Below, piece by piece: positions 52,268-60,382 of a stretch of 64,000 nucleotides of DNA. Position 1 is the first letter of the stretch; every line of letters begins with the position of its first letter. The DNA comes from Muribaculaceae bacterium (GTDB taxonomy: Bacteria > Bacteroidota > Bacteroidia > Bacteroidales > Muribaculaceae): contig JAGATN010000025.1 of NCBI GenBank assembly GCA_017621225.1, forward strand, positions 1-64,000, in the 5' to 3' direction. The notes beneath the pieces are model-generated. The model was given only the letters and a program-made list of their open reading frames with translations. It made no database searches and was not told the origin of the DNA. The position numbers and the translations under genes are program-made.

Positions 52268-53740
52268 TCATTTGATTATTTTTTCGAAGTCGGCGTCGAT
52301 GTTGCTGTTTTTGGCAAAGTCCCAAAGGGTTATGCTGCGAAGCTGATAGAAATAATACCAGTAAAGATACAGCTCGTTCACGTAGTCGATGCGGCTCTGA
52401 TCTTTCGTTACCTGCGAGTCGTTGAGGTCGAGGGTCGATATCTTGCCTATCATGTAAGTCTCCACGTTCGTGTCGTAACGCTTGCGGGCTATCTGATCGG
52501 CCTTGTCGGCTATGTTGAGCTGCATCTGCTGGTTGCAGAAGCGCTCCACGAGTATGAACAGATTCTGGTTGAAGTCCATCGACTCCTGACGCAGGCGGTT
52601 CTGAACCACCTCGCGGTTGCTCTCGGCCACCTTCACGCTGCCGCGACGCTTTCCCCAGTCGAGTATCGGCACGCGGAATCCCACTTCCACCACCTGATTG
52701 CCCTTGAGGACCTCGTAGGCCGAGCTGAACTCTCCGCCGGCACCGGTGTAACCCACCTGTGCATAGAGGGTTATCTGGCGCAGATTGCCCTTGGCGCGGG
52801 CCACGGCGTAGTCGGCCTCAAGCTGTCGGCGGCGCAGATTTTTTGCAAATTTGTTGTTGGTCAGAGCCTTGTCGAGCGCATCGTCGTAATTTATGCTTAT
52901 TGCAGGCACGCTTCCGGGTATCGCTACGTTGAGCTCCACGTTTTCGTCATAGTCGAGGAATGTGCGCAACTGAAACATGTTGCTTTTCAGATTGCTCTCG
53001 CGATCGGTAACGGCCGAACGCGCATTGAGCACGCTAAGTTCCATCTGAAGCAGGTCGTTTTGACTTATCTGCCCCATCTCGCGTTTTTCGATGGCCACTT
53101 CATACAGCTTGGTGGCGTTTTCGAGATTCTGCTTTGATATTTCGAGCCGTTCGCGCGCCATGAGCACATTGAAATAGTAATTGATTGCAGTCATGGCCAC
53201 ATTTTCGGTCGACGACAGAAATTGCGCCTTTGCCTCGGCATACCGCACCGGCTCGATCTTGCGGTTCCACTTCACATTGTTTACCCCGAATATGGGCTGG
53301 CTCAACGTCATAGCCAGGGGAATTGACATGTACCTGTTGTATTTCGTTCCCTCAAGCTGTCGAAAGAAGTCGAGCGAAGTGGTGAGCGACAGCGTGCCGC
53401 CGGTGGTCCAGATGCTTTGCGACACCGTAAGGCCACCCTTCAGCTGCATGTAATTGTTTCGCACGAAACTGTAGCTGCCGTCATTGTTCATGTAGGGGCT
53501 GTACTGCTTGTAGTATGCAGGGGCAGTAGCCGAAAAGCTTACTTCGGGCAACAGGTTGGCCCGAAACGTCCTATACTCCCAGTATGCCGTCTTCAGTTCG
53601 TTCAATGCCACTGCCGCGTCGACGCTCTGCGACCGAGCGCGCGCAATCGCGTCATCGAGCGAAAGCTCTACGACCTGCTGCCCATACGATACTAACATGG
53701 AAGCTAAAAAATATGTTGCAATCATTAATCTACGTACCAT
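52268..53740 (-). CDS. TolC family outer-membrane efflux channel
   Basis: The start at 53740 (MVRRLMIATYFLASMLVSYG) gives a signal peptide and a 490-residue protein. The mature part has the two-repeat TolC pattern: long helical hairpins (VELSLDDAIARARSQSVDAA at the start; LENATKLYEVAIEKREMGQI and ADKADQIARKRYDTNVETYM in the repeats) alternating with short barrel strands. It provides the outer-membrane exit for the adaptor encoded at 47917. It lies between permease pair 3 and the regulator gene; the gap to each is short, so all four are one transcript. Confidence 0.93.
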   Translation of the reverse strand: MVRRLMIATYFLASMLVSYGQQVVELSLDDAIARARSQSVDAAVALNELKTAYWEYRTFRANLLPEVSFSATAPAYYKQYSPYMNNDGSYSFVRNNYMQLKGGLTVSQSIWTTGGTLSLTTSLDFFRQLEGTKYNRYMSIPLAMTLSQPIFGVNNVKWNRKIEPVRYAEAKAQFLSSTENVAMTAINYYFNVLMARERLEISKQNLENATKLYEVAIEKREMGQISQNDLLQMELSVLNARSAVTDRESNLKSNMFQLRTFLDYDENVELNVAIPGSVPAISINYDDALDKALTNNKFAKNLRRRQLEADYAVARAKGNLRQITLYAQVGYTGAGGEFSSAYEVLKGNQVVEVGFRVPILDWGKRRGSVKVAESNREVVQNRLRQESMDFNQNLFILVERFCNQQMQLNIADKADQIARKRYDTNVETYMIGKISTLDLNDSQVTKDQSRIDYVNELYLYWYYFYQLRSITLWDFAKNSNIDADFEKIIK

Positions 53741-53773
53741 AATCTCACCAATCAATCTTTATATTATTAATAA

Positions 53774-55051
53774 TCATTCATTTTTCAACACTTCAGAGGC
53801 ATCGAGCTTCATGGCCTTGCGCGCCGGCAACCAAATGCCCAGCACCATCATGGCGGCCAGCGACAGGAATGTCAAGGCGGCGCATACGGCCAGACGGCCC
53901 ATGCCGAAATATTCGTCGTAGAGAGCGTCGGTAAGCTCGCTCCGGGCTATCATGTAGTCAATTACCAACGCCACCGGCGTAACCATGACAAGCAGCAGCA
54001 AACCCTCGCTTATCAGGCGGCGGAATATATCGGACGGCTTGGCTCCGTTTACCTTTCGTATGGCAATCTCACCAAATCGTTGCTGAGTGCGAAACCAAAA
54101 CGAGCCCAACAATCCGAGAAACACGCTCACCGCCAAAAACAGCATGCAAGTAACCAGATTGCGCACTATCAGCATGTCCTTGCGCTGAAATTCGTCGCGC
54201 AAGCGGTCATACGATATCAGCTCCGACACGTAATGGTTTTCCACACGATATTTCGATTCGATATTCGAATATACTTCTTCTTCGAATTCCGCTCCCATGC
54301 CATCCTTCACTTTCACCGCCAAACCCGACCAAAGTCCATCAAATTCGCCCGGGAATAGCAACATAGCGTCATTGCGCGAAGGCGTAAACTGACCTTCTCT
54401 GGGCGATTTTATTACGCCCCCTATGCGAGTGAGCACACCCCCATGTCTTTCTCCGTCAATTATATATGTCGGCGAGACTACATTATATCCTATCAACGAA
54501 TACGGATCTATGTTCAAGCCATTAACCACATTTTCGGAAACTACCGCTTCGTTACGACGCAATATTTCGGCTATTTCTTGCGACGTTTCGCCACGAGCTC
54601 CTTCGTAACCAAGCACCGTAGCTATTTCGGGCGACACCGATGCTCGACTTACGATGGTACTTTCAATTGGACTTATTGTATCACCGTTATTTACGGCATA
54701 AAAGCCACCGGTAGACCATCCTGAACGATACGGATTGACACCGGTACTCAAAAATGCGACCGATTCGACGTACGGATTTTGCGTGAACCGTTGCTTAAGC
54801 AAATCGCCCACATTTTTTACGTCGTTTGCATCACCCGACTTAAAGTCAGGACTGTTTTCTTTGATAGCCTCAACTCTAACCTTATACACATTATCTATAT
54901 TGAAGCCGTCGGGCTCGGTATAAATTTTATATTTCACCCACAGCGAATCCGTGACATACCACATGACCACGCTTACTATAAGCAACTCAAGCACTATCCA
55001 CACGTTGGATGACCATTCGTTGCCCATCTGCCTGCACAATTTTCTTTTCAT
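53774..55051 (-). CDS. FtsX-type ABC transporter permease (type A, pair 3)
   Basis: The 425-residue protein starts MKRKLCRQMGNEWSSNVW and ends LPARKAMKLDASEVLKNE, the type A hallmarks, with FWFRTQQRFGEIAIRKVNGA in the first cytoplasmic loop. Layout is one N-terminal helix, periplasmic domain, three C-terminal helices. The periplasmic part differs from pairs 1 and 2. It follows its type B partner after 30 bases. Confidence 0.88.
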   Translation of the reverse strand: MKRKLCRQMGNEWSSNVWIVLELLIVSVVMWYVTDSLWVKYKIYTEPDGFNIDNVYKVRVEAIKENSPDFKSGDANDVKNVGDLLKQRFTQNPYVESVAFLSTGVNPYRSGWSTGGFYAVNNGDTISPIESTIVSRASVSPEIATVLGYEGARGETSQEIAEILRRNEAVVSENVVNGLNIDPYSLIGYNVVSPTYIIDGERHGGVLTRIGGVIKSPREGQFTPSRNDAMLLFPGEFDGLWSGLAVKVKDGMGAEFEEEVYSNIESKYRVENHYVSELISYDRLRDEFQRKDMLIVRNLVTCMLFLAVSVFLGLLGSFWFRTQQRFGEIAIRKVNGAKPSDIFRRLISEGLLLLVMVTPVALVIDYMIARSELTDALYDEYFGMGRLAVCAALTFLSLAAMMVLGIWLPARKAMKLDASEVLKNE

Positions 55052-55081
55052 CTTATGTATTCTTTTCTTTTTTACCCGTTA

Positions 55082-56329
55082 TTATTTTTTGACCGACAGC
55101 GCCTTCACGGGCGACATACGAGCAGCCTGCAATGCCGGCAACCCGGAGCTAAGCATATTGAGTATGAAACAAAACGCCACTATCCATGCAAATGTCGACC
55201 AATGCAGCACGTTGCCTATGTAGACCGTCGATGTCGACACCATCAGCTGAGTGTCGCCAAACACCAAATCGGCACCAAACAGCGCAAACGCCAAGGCGGC
55301 CATCAGTCCTATCACGGCACCGGCAAGCGTAACTATCATATTTTCGAGCAAAACGCTTAAAAACACGCTTATGCGCGTACCTCCGAATGCGCGGCGCACT
55401 CCTATATCGGCCACTCGCTGACGCAATCGGCTCTGTGACATTCCGGCAAGATTTATGGCCGGAACCAGAAGCAATATCAGGTATATTACAAACTGTCGGT
55501 CATTGTCTTTTTCGAGATCGGGAGACTCCATTACGTTCTGACCCATAAGCATGTATTCGCGCTGCGTAAACGGAGTTTTTATATCATAGAGAACCATCTC
55601 CGCACCCGAAGCCCTTTGCTTCGAACGATATACCTCAAAACTGCGGTGGGTTGCATCCTTCACGTCGTTTATGTCGGCATCTTTTTCGCACAGCATGATC
55701 AAGCAGCCTTGTTGCCTGCCCTCATTCGGAATCCATATGTCGGAATAACCGAATGTGGCCAGCGGCGACACATTTTCAACCACGCCCACCACTTTGTAAG
55801 GAATACGCTCTATCTTTATTTCGCGCCCCACCACATCGGTCGTGGCATACACCTTCTTGGCTATGGCCGACGATATTACGGCCACTTTGCGCGCCGACGA
55901 CACCGCAACGCTGTCAAAAGGCATACCGTGCAGGAATTTATGATCATATATATTCCAATATTCCCCGTCAACCGTTCGCGTGTTGGCTTGAATGGGATAC
56001 AAGTTTTCGACCATTACGCTTCGCGTACGGGGCGATTCGTTTGAAATCGACCACCGCTCCAACCCGGGTATGTTTACGCATATGTCTCTTGCCGTTTGCG
56101 TATCAAACGGACCTGCCATACTCATTCTTTCAGTCCCTTGCATCAAAATAGGACAGAACAACAATCGGTCGCGATTCATTTCAGGCGAGAACGGAACCGT
56201 TTTGGCTTCATTCATCATAATGACTATCGATATCAAAAAGATGGCAAAAGCCGTACCTGCAATGGTAACCATAGTTATCACGGGCTGACATTTTGCATCA
56301 TACCATATCTGCTTTAAAGCTCTTTTCAT
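55082..56329 (-). CDS. FtsX-type ABC transporter permease (type B, pair 3)
   Basis: The 415-residue protein starts MKRALKQIWYDAKCQPVITM, has NLAGMSQSRLRQRVADIGVR and ends MSPVKALSVKK, the type B pattern in a somewhat diverged form. It is the first gene of the second sigma-54 operon (permease B, permease A, TolC, regulator). This operon has no ATPase, so the pair depends on the one at 44642 or has a regulatory or sensory role. Confidence 0.88.
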   Translation of the reverse strand: MKRALKQIWYDAKCQPVITMVTIAGTAFAIFLISIVIMMNEAKTVPFSPEMNRDRLLFCPILMQGTERMSMAGPFDTQTARDICVNIPGLERWSISNESPRTRSVMVENLYPIQANTRTVDGEYWNIYDHKFLHGMPFDSVAVSSARKVAVISSAIAKKVYATTDVVGREIKIERIPYKVVGVVENVSPLATFGYSDIWIPNEGRQQGCLIMLCEKDADINDVKDATHRSFEVYRSKQRASGAEMVLYDIKTPFTQREYMLMGQNVMESPDLEKDNDRQFVIYLILLLVPAINLAGMSQSRLRQRVADIGVRRAFGGTRISVFLSVLLENMIVTLAGAVIGLMAALAFALFGADLVFGDTQLMVSTSTVYIGNVLHWSTFAWIVAFCFILNMLSSGLPALQAARMSPVKALSVKK

Positions 56330-56381
56330 TTTTTATATTGCGTTTTATTGTAGTTTGCGACCATATGTTCGACTATTTATA

Positions 56382-56400
56382 CAGCATAAATCGTGCCAAA
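56382..56400 (-). promoter_or_regulatory. Sigma-54 promoter of the permease/TolC/regulator operon
   Basis: Read on the minus strand the sequence is TTTGGCACGATTTATGCTG, with a full -24 match (TTGGCACG) and the -12 GC at correct spacing. Transcription would start near 56371, about 42 bases ahead of the ATG at 56329. It is nearly identical to the promoter at 49201-49218. Confidence 0.85.
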
Positions 56401-56441
56401 CATACAACTATTTAGCTATCAGTAATTAAACTATTTTTAAC

Positions 56442-56501
56442 AGTGTCCGTATTCGGACACTGTTTTCAAAATCGGACATAATACCTGTTCGAAATCGGAC
56501 A
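56442..56501 (-). promoter_or_regulatory. Upstream activator sites for the NtrC-type regulator (operon A)
   Basis: The block holds a perfect 20-bp palindrome AGTGTCCGTATTCGGACACT (56442-56461) and two half-sites TCGGACA at 56472-56478 and 56495-56501. The order and flanks (TTTTCAAAATCGGACA, GTTCGAAATCGGACA) match the array at 49261-49320. This is likely the binding site of the regulator that is itself encoded in this operon, which implies autoregulation. Confidence 0.78.
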
Positions 56502-56650
56502 ACCTGCATGCTACATTGCCCGCCAAAAGCTTCATTGAGGCAAAATTTTCATTGAAATGGCCGTATTACGGCATCAGCCGAGCCGCGTAATCATTTATTA
56601 ACAAACAAACGCAATGATTAACATTCGGAACAATAACGGCACCACCGACG

Positions 56651-56820
56651 TTAAGAAATTGTTTAAATTTATTTGTCGAAGGAATTGAGAGGATTTGTCA
56701 AGTAGATTTTTGATATTTATGAAGGAGTTATGGGGTGCCATAATGACTGAATAAATATCAACAAGATGCTGACAAAGACCTCAATGACAAGACTAAATAA
56801 ATTTTTAAACAGTTTCTAAA
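56651..56820. repeat. MITE-like element upstream of the hydrogenase operon
   Basis: The roughly 170-base element begins TTAAGAAATTGTTTAAATTT and ends AATTTTTAAACAGTTTCTAA, so its ends are imperfect inverted repeats. It has no coding capacity. GTTA occurs directly at both edges (56650-56653 and 56821-56824) and may be a target duplication. The reverse complement of its two ends makes up the shorter copy at 19500-19583. It ends 21 bases before the hypC start and may influence or carry the promoter of the operon. Confidence 0.7.
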
Positions 56821-56841
56821 GTTAAAAAACATTCAAAAACC

Positions 56842-57093
56842 ATGTGTCTTGCAGTACCGGGCAAAATAATACGAATAACGAGCGACAGCCCTTTCACTAT
56901 GGCCCAAGTGGACTTTTGCGGCGTCAGGCGCGAAATATGCCTCGACACCGTCGACAACGCCATGCCCGGCGATTACATAATAGCCCATGCCGGAGTAGCC
57001 ATATCGGTAATGGACGAAGCATCGGCCATAGCCACCATACGTGATCTCAACTTAATGACCGAATACCGTGACCGCATCGAATCGTCAATATGA
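56842..57093 (+). CDS. hypC: Hydrogenase maturation chaperone HypC
   Basis: The 83-residue protein starts MCLAVPGKIIRI; Cys2 is the residue by which HypC family proteins bind HypD and carry the Fe(CN)2CO unit to the large subunit. Length is standard. It is the first gene of the hydrogenase operon; hypD starts one base after its stop. Confidence 0.95.
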   Translation: MCLAVPGKIIRITSDSPFTMAQVDFCGVRREICLDTVDNAMPGDYIIAHAGVAISVMDEASAIATIRDLNLMTEYRDRIESSI

Positions 57094-57094
57094 C

Positions 57095-58198
57095 ATGGAG
57101 GATATAATGACCCGCGCAGCGACCTATCGCGACGCGGATGCCATGCGAGGCGTATTGCGCCGCATCCATGACGCCGTGACGCGCCAATGGAACATAATGG
57201 AAGTGTGCGGCGGACAGACCTTTACCCTCTCGCGATACAGGCTCGAGGAGCTATTGCCCGAAAAAATAACGATGATACACGGCCCGGGGTGCCCGGTGTG
57301 CGTGACTCCGGTAGAAACCATCGACCGCGCCATCGACATTGCGATGCATCCCGACGTAACGTTCTGCTCGTTTGGCGACATGCTCCGAGTGCCCGGAAGC
57401 GAAGCGGCGCTCCTGCAAGCCAAGGCGCGAGGCGCCGACGTGCAAATACTCTACTCGCCGCTCGAGGCCCTGAAAATGGCCATTGATCGGCCCGACAGGC
57501 AGATAGTGTTCTTTGCCATCGGTTTCGAGACCACGGCTCCCATCTACGCGCTACTCGCGCAGAAGGCCGTCGGCATGGGCATCGGCAACTTTTCGCTGCT
57601 CACGTCGCTATTCACCGTGCCGGCTGCGGTAGAGGCCATAAAACTCGACGACCAATGCCGAGTCGACGCGCTATTGGCCGCCGGACACGTTTGCGCAATA
57701 ACCGGAACGGCCGAATACGAATCGCTAAGCCGCGAGCTCGGCATACCGATAGTGATAACCGGATTCGAACCCGTCGACATGCTTTATGGCATATCAAAGG
57801 CCGTCGACGCGCTCGAATCGTCGCGCATAGGCGTAGTCAACGCCTACGGCCGGGCCGTGCGCGCCGAGGGCAATCGCGCCGCAAAAAAGTCGATCGACGA
57901 AGTGTTCGAGCATTACGACGCGCGGTGGCGAGGAATAGGCGTGATAAAGCATAGCGGCCTGACTCTCCGAAGAAAATTTGAACATCTTGACGCAACCCGA
58001 CGTTTTAAATTCAGCCACACGTCGTCTCACGAATGCAACGGATGCATAGCCGCCAAAATCATGAAAGGATTGAGCTTGCCGGCCGATTGTCCGCACTTCG
58101 CTACCGACTGCACGCCACAGTCGCCCGTAGGAGCACCGATGGTGTCGTCGGAAGGCGTATGCGCGGCTCATTATAAATACAACAGGTTTCAACCATAA
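57095..58198 (+). CDS. hypD: Hydrogenase maturation protein HypD
   Basis: The 367-residue iron-sulfur protein acts with HypC as the scaffold on which the Fe(CN)2CO centre is built. Conserved Cys motifs are visible: MEVCGGQTFTL, GPGCPVCVTP, and the C-terminal SHECNGCIAAKI with CPHFATDCTP for the 4Fe-4S cluster. The start at ATG 57095 (MEDIMTRAATYRD) is preferred; an upstream in-frame option overlaps hypC. hypE follows after 12 bases. Confidence 0.95.
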   Translation: MEDIMTRAATYRDADAMRGVLRRIHDAVTRQWNIMEVCGGQTFTLSRYRLEELLPEKITMIHGPGCPVCVTPVETIDRAIDIAMHPDVTFCSFGDMLRVPGSEAALLQAKARGADVQILYSPLEALKMAIDRPDRQIVFFAIGFETTAPIYALLAQKAVGMGIGNFSLLTSLFTVPAAVEAIKLDDQCRVDALLAAGHVCAITGTAEYESLSRELGIPIVITGFEPVDMLYGISKAVDALESSRIGVVNAYGRAVRAEGNRAAKKSIDEVFEHYDARWRGIGVIKHSGLTLRRKFEHLDATRRFKFSHTSSHECNGCIAAKIMKGLSLPADCPHFATDCTPQSPVGAPMVSSEGVCAAHYKYNRFQP

Positions 58199-58210
58199 TT
58201 TCAAACCATC

Positions 58211-59251
58211 ATGAACATCTCATGCCCGGCACCTCAACGATCCACATCCACCATCGAAATGGCTCATGGCGGAGGAGGCGCCATGACGGCTCGCCTCATC
58301 GAAAGAGTATTTGCGCCATATTTCAAAAATCCCATTCTCGACAAGCGTCATGACGGAGCCATATTGCCCGCCTGCGACGCACGGCTTGCCTTTTCGACCG
58401 ATACGTTCGTAGTGAACCCCCTGTTTTTCCCCGGGGGCAACATAGGCGACCTGGCTGTCAACGGCACCGTAAACGATCTGCTCTGCTGCGGAGCCACGCC
58501 GCGTTACCTGTCGGCAGGATTCGTGATCGAGGAGGGCACCGACATAGAGATGCTCGAAGCCATAGCAAAAACGATGGCCGAAGCGGCCCGCGAGGCCGAA
58601 GTGGAGATTGTGACGGGCGACACGAAAGTGGTGGAACGCGGACGATGCGACGGAGTGTACATCAACACTTCGGGAGTGGGCATACTGCCCCCCGACATCG
58701 ACCTCGGCCCCGACAACCTGAAGCCCGACGACGTGATAATGATAACCGGCAGCATCGCCAACCACGGCATGGCCGTGATGTCGAAGCGCGAAGGACTCGA
58801 CTTCGAATCGCCCATCACCAGCGACACGGCATCGCTCGGCGACATTACGCACGCGCTGCTGAGCGTGGCGCCCGGCCTGAGAGTGCTGCGCGACCCCACC
58901 CGAGGAGGCTTGTCGAGCACGCTCAACGAGCTGGCCGAAGCCTCATGCGTCGACATAGAGATAGACGAGCAGAGCATACCCATACGCGTGGCCACAGCCT
59001 CGGCGTGCGATCTGCTCGGACTCGATCCGCTATACGTGGCCAACGAGGGCATAATGATAGCGGTGGTGCCGCCCGACGAGGCCGAAACGGCCCTCGCCGC
59101 CATTCGCCGCTCGGCCCATGGCAGCGATGCCGCCATAATAGGGCGAGTGCTCGCGCGCTCCGCCACACCCGAAGTATGGCTTAAATTGCCCTTCGGCAAC
59201 AGACGATTGATAGAAATGATGTCGGGCGAACAATTGCCGCGCATTTGTTGA
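58211..59251 (+). CDS. hypE: Hydrogenase maturation protein HypE
   Basis: The 346-residue PurM-like protein dehydrates a carbamoyl group on its C-terminal Cys to thiocyanate, the source of the CN ligands. The C-terminus is the expected PRIC, with the reactive Cys as last residue. Other motifs are the N-terminal MAHGGGGAMTARLI and STDTFVVNPLFFPGGNIGDL. HypF, which loads the carbamoyl group, is not encoded in this window. The small-subunit gene follows after 24 bases. Confidence 0.95.
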   Translation: MNISCPAPQRSTSTIEMAHGGGGAMTARLIERVFAPYFKNPILDKRHDGAILPACDARLAFSTDTFVVNPLFFPGGNIGDLAVNGTVNDLLCCGATPRYLSAGFVIEEGTDIEMLEAIAKTMAEAAREAEVEIVTGDTKVVERGRCDGVYINTSGVGILPPDIDLGPDNLKPDDVIMITGSIANHGMAVMSKREGLDFESPITSDTASLGDITHALLSVAPGLRVLRDPTRGGLSSTLNELAEASCVDIEIDEQSIPIRVATASACDLLGLDPLYVANEGIMIAVVPPDEAETALAAIRRSAHGSDAAIIGRVLARSATPEVWLKLPFGNRRLIEMMSGEQLPRIC

Positions 59252-59275
59252 CAAACACATAAAAACACACCGGTC

Positions 59276-60382
59276 ATGAAACAAAAAACCATTTACGATG
59301 AGTTGAAAGCCAAAGGCTACACTCGCCGAGAGTTTCTGAAATTCTGCGGCATTATGGCCGCCATGATGGGGCTGCACCGCAGTGGCGTGGCCCAGATAGC
59401 AGAAGCGCTCGAAACCAAGCCGCGCATACATGTGATATGGGAACATTTTCAGGAATGCACATGTTGCAGCGAGTCGTTCATCAGAGCCTCGCACCCTCTG
59501 GTAGGGAAGATATTGCTCGAACTCATTTCGCTCGACTACGACGACACGCTCATGGCCGCCAGCGGCTTCGTGGCCGAAGCGGGCAAGGATGCGGCGATAA
59601 AGGAGAATTACGGCAAATACATACTTTGCGTCGAAGGGGCCATTCCGGTGGGAAGCTACGGATATTGCACTTGCGCCGGACGCTCGGCACTCGAGACCTT
59701 CAAGCACGAGGCCGAAGGAGCCGCCGCGATAATAGCGTGGGGCAACTGCGCCTCATCGGGATGCATACAGGCGGCGCACCCCAACCCCACAAGCGCAAAA
59801 CCGGTGCACAAGATAATATCGGGCAAGCCGATAGTAAACGTCCAGGGGTGTCCGCCCATAGCCGACGTGATGGCCGGAGTGATAGTGTATTACACCACAT
59901 TCGGACGCCTGCCGGAGCTCGACAACATGGGGCGCCCGAAAATGTTCTATCGCAACCGCATACATGACACCTGCTATCGCCGCGCATTCTACGACGCCGG
60001 CCTGTTTGTGCAAAGCTTCGACGACGAGAACGCCAAAAAAGGATATTGCCTGTACTACATGGGGTGCAAGGGCCCCAACACGTTCAACTCATGCGGCGTA
60101 ATGCGTTGGAACGACTGCATAAGCTATCCCATTCAGAGCGGACATCCCTGCATAGGATGCGCCGAACCGGGATATTTCGACCAGGAGCCGTTCTACCGCC
60201 ACATTCCGTCGGTGCACGGCATAGGCATTGAAGCTACGGCCGACAAAATCGGCGCGGCAGCCGCCGTGGCCGCTTTGGCGGGAGTGTCGATACACGCCGT
60301 AGTGACCAACATACAGAAGCGACAGCTTATTAAAAACGAAGAAGAATTCCCGGTAAAAAAAGACGAAGTAGATGGAAATTAG
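59276..60382 (+). CDS. [NiFe]-hydrogenase small subunit with six-Cys proximal cluster motif
   Basis: The 368-residue subunit carries the Fe-S electron relay. It has a twin-arginine signal (TRREFLKF at 16-23), so the folded enzyme is exported, and a C-terminal membrane helix (about 322-343, IGAAAAVAALAGVSIHAVV). The proximal cluster region reads ECTCCSESF (C61, C63, C64), GNCASSGC (C158, C163) and GCPP (C192). Standard enzymes have Gly at the positions of C63 and C163. The distal (IHDTCYRR) and medial (GHPCIGC) cluster motifs are present, with one more Cys in RWNDC. Six proximal Cys are the hallmark of oxygen-tolerant enzymes such as E. coli Hyd-1. Spacing between the Cys pairs also agrees. 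It overlaps the large subunit by 11 bases. Confidence 0.95.
   Translation: MKQKTIYDELKAKGYTRREFLKFCGIMAAMMGLHRSGVAQIAEALETKPRIHVIWEHFQECTCCSESFIRASHPLVGKILLELISLDYDDTLMAASGFVAEAGKDAAIKENYGKYILCVEGAIPVGSYGYCTCAGRSALETFKHEAEGAAAIIAWGNCASSGCIQAAHPNPTSAKPVHKIISGKPIVNVQGCPPIADVMAGVIVYYTTFGRLPELDNMGRPKMFYRNRIHDTCYRRAFYDAGLFVQSFDDENAKKGYCLYYMGCKGPNTFNSCGVMRWNDCISYPIQSGHPCIGCAEPGYFDQEPFYRHIPSVHGIGIEATADKIGAAAAVAALAGVSIHAVVTNIQKRQLIKNEEEFPVKKDEVDGN

Larger units (their letters stand above)
56330..56841. other. Divergent regulatory region between the permease operon and hypC
   Basis: These 512 bases hold no gene. In order they contain the sigma-54 promoter (56382-56400, minus), the operator array (56442-56501), about 150 bases without a clear signal (56502-56650), and the MITE-like element (56651-56820), which ends 21 bases before hypC. 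No consensus TAnnTTTG box for hypC was found. Confidence 0.7.

Noticed and set aside
56651..56820. Intact insertion sequence at the hydrogenase operon
   Set aside because: The repeat is only 170 bases and has no open frame for a transposase, so only a MITE-like label is justified.
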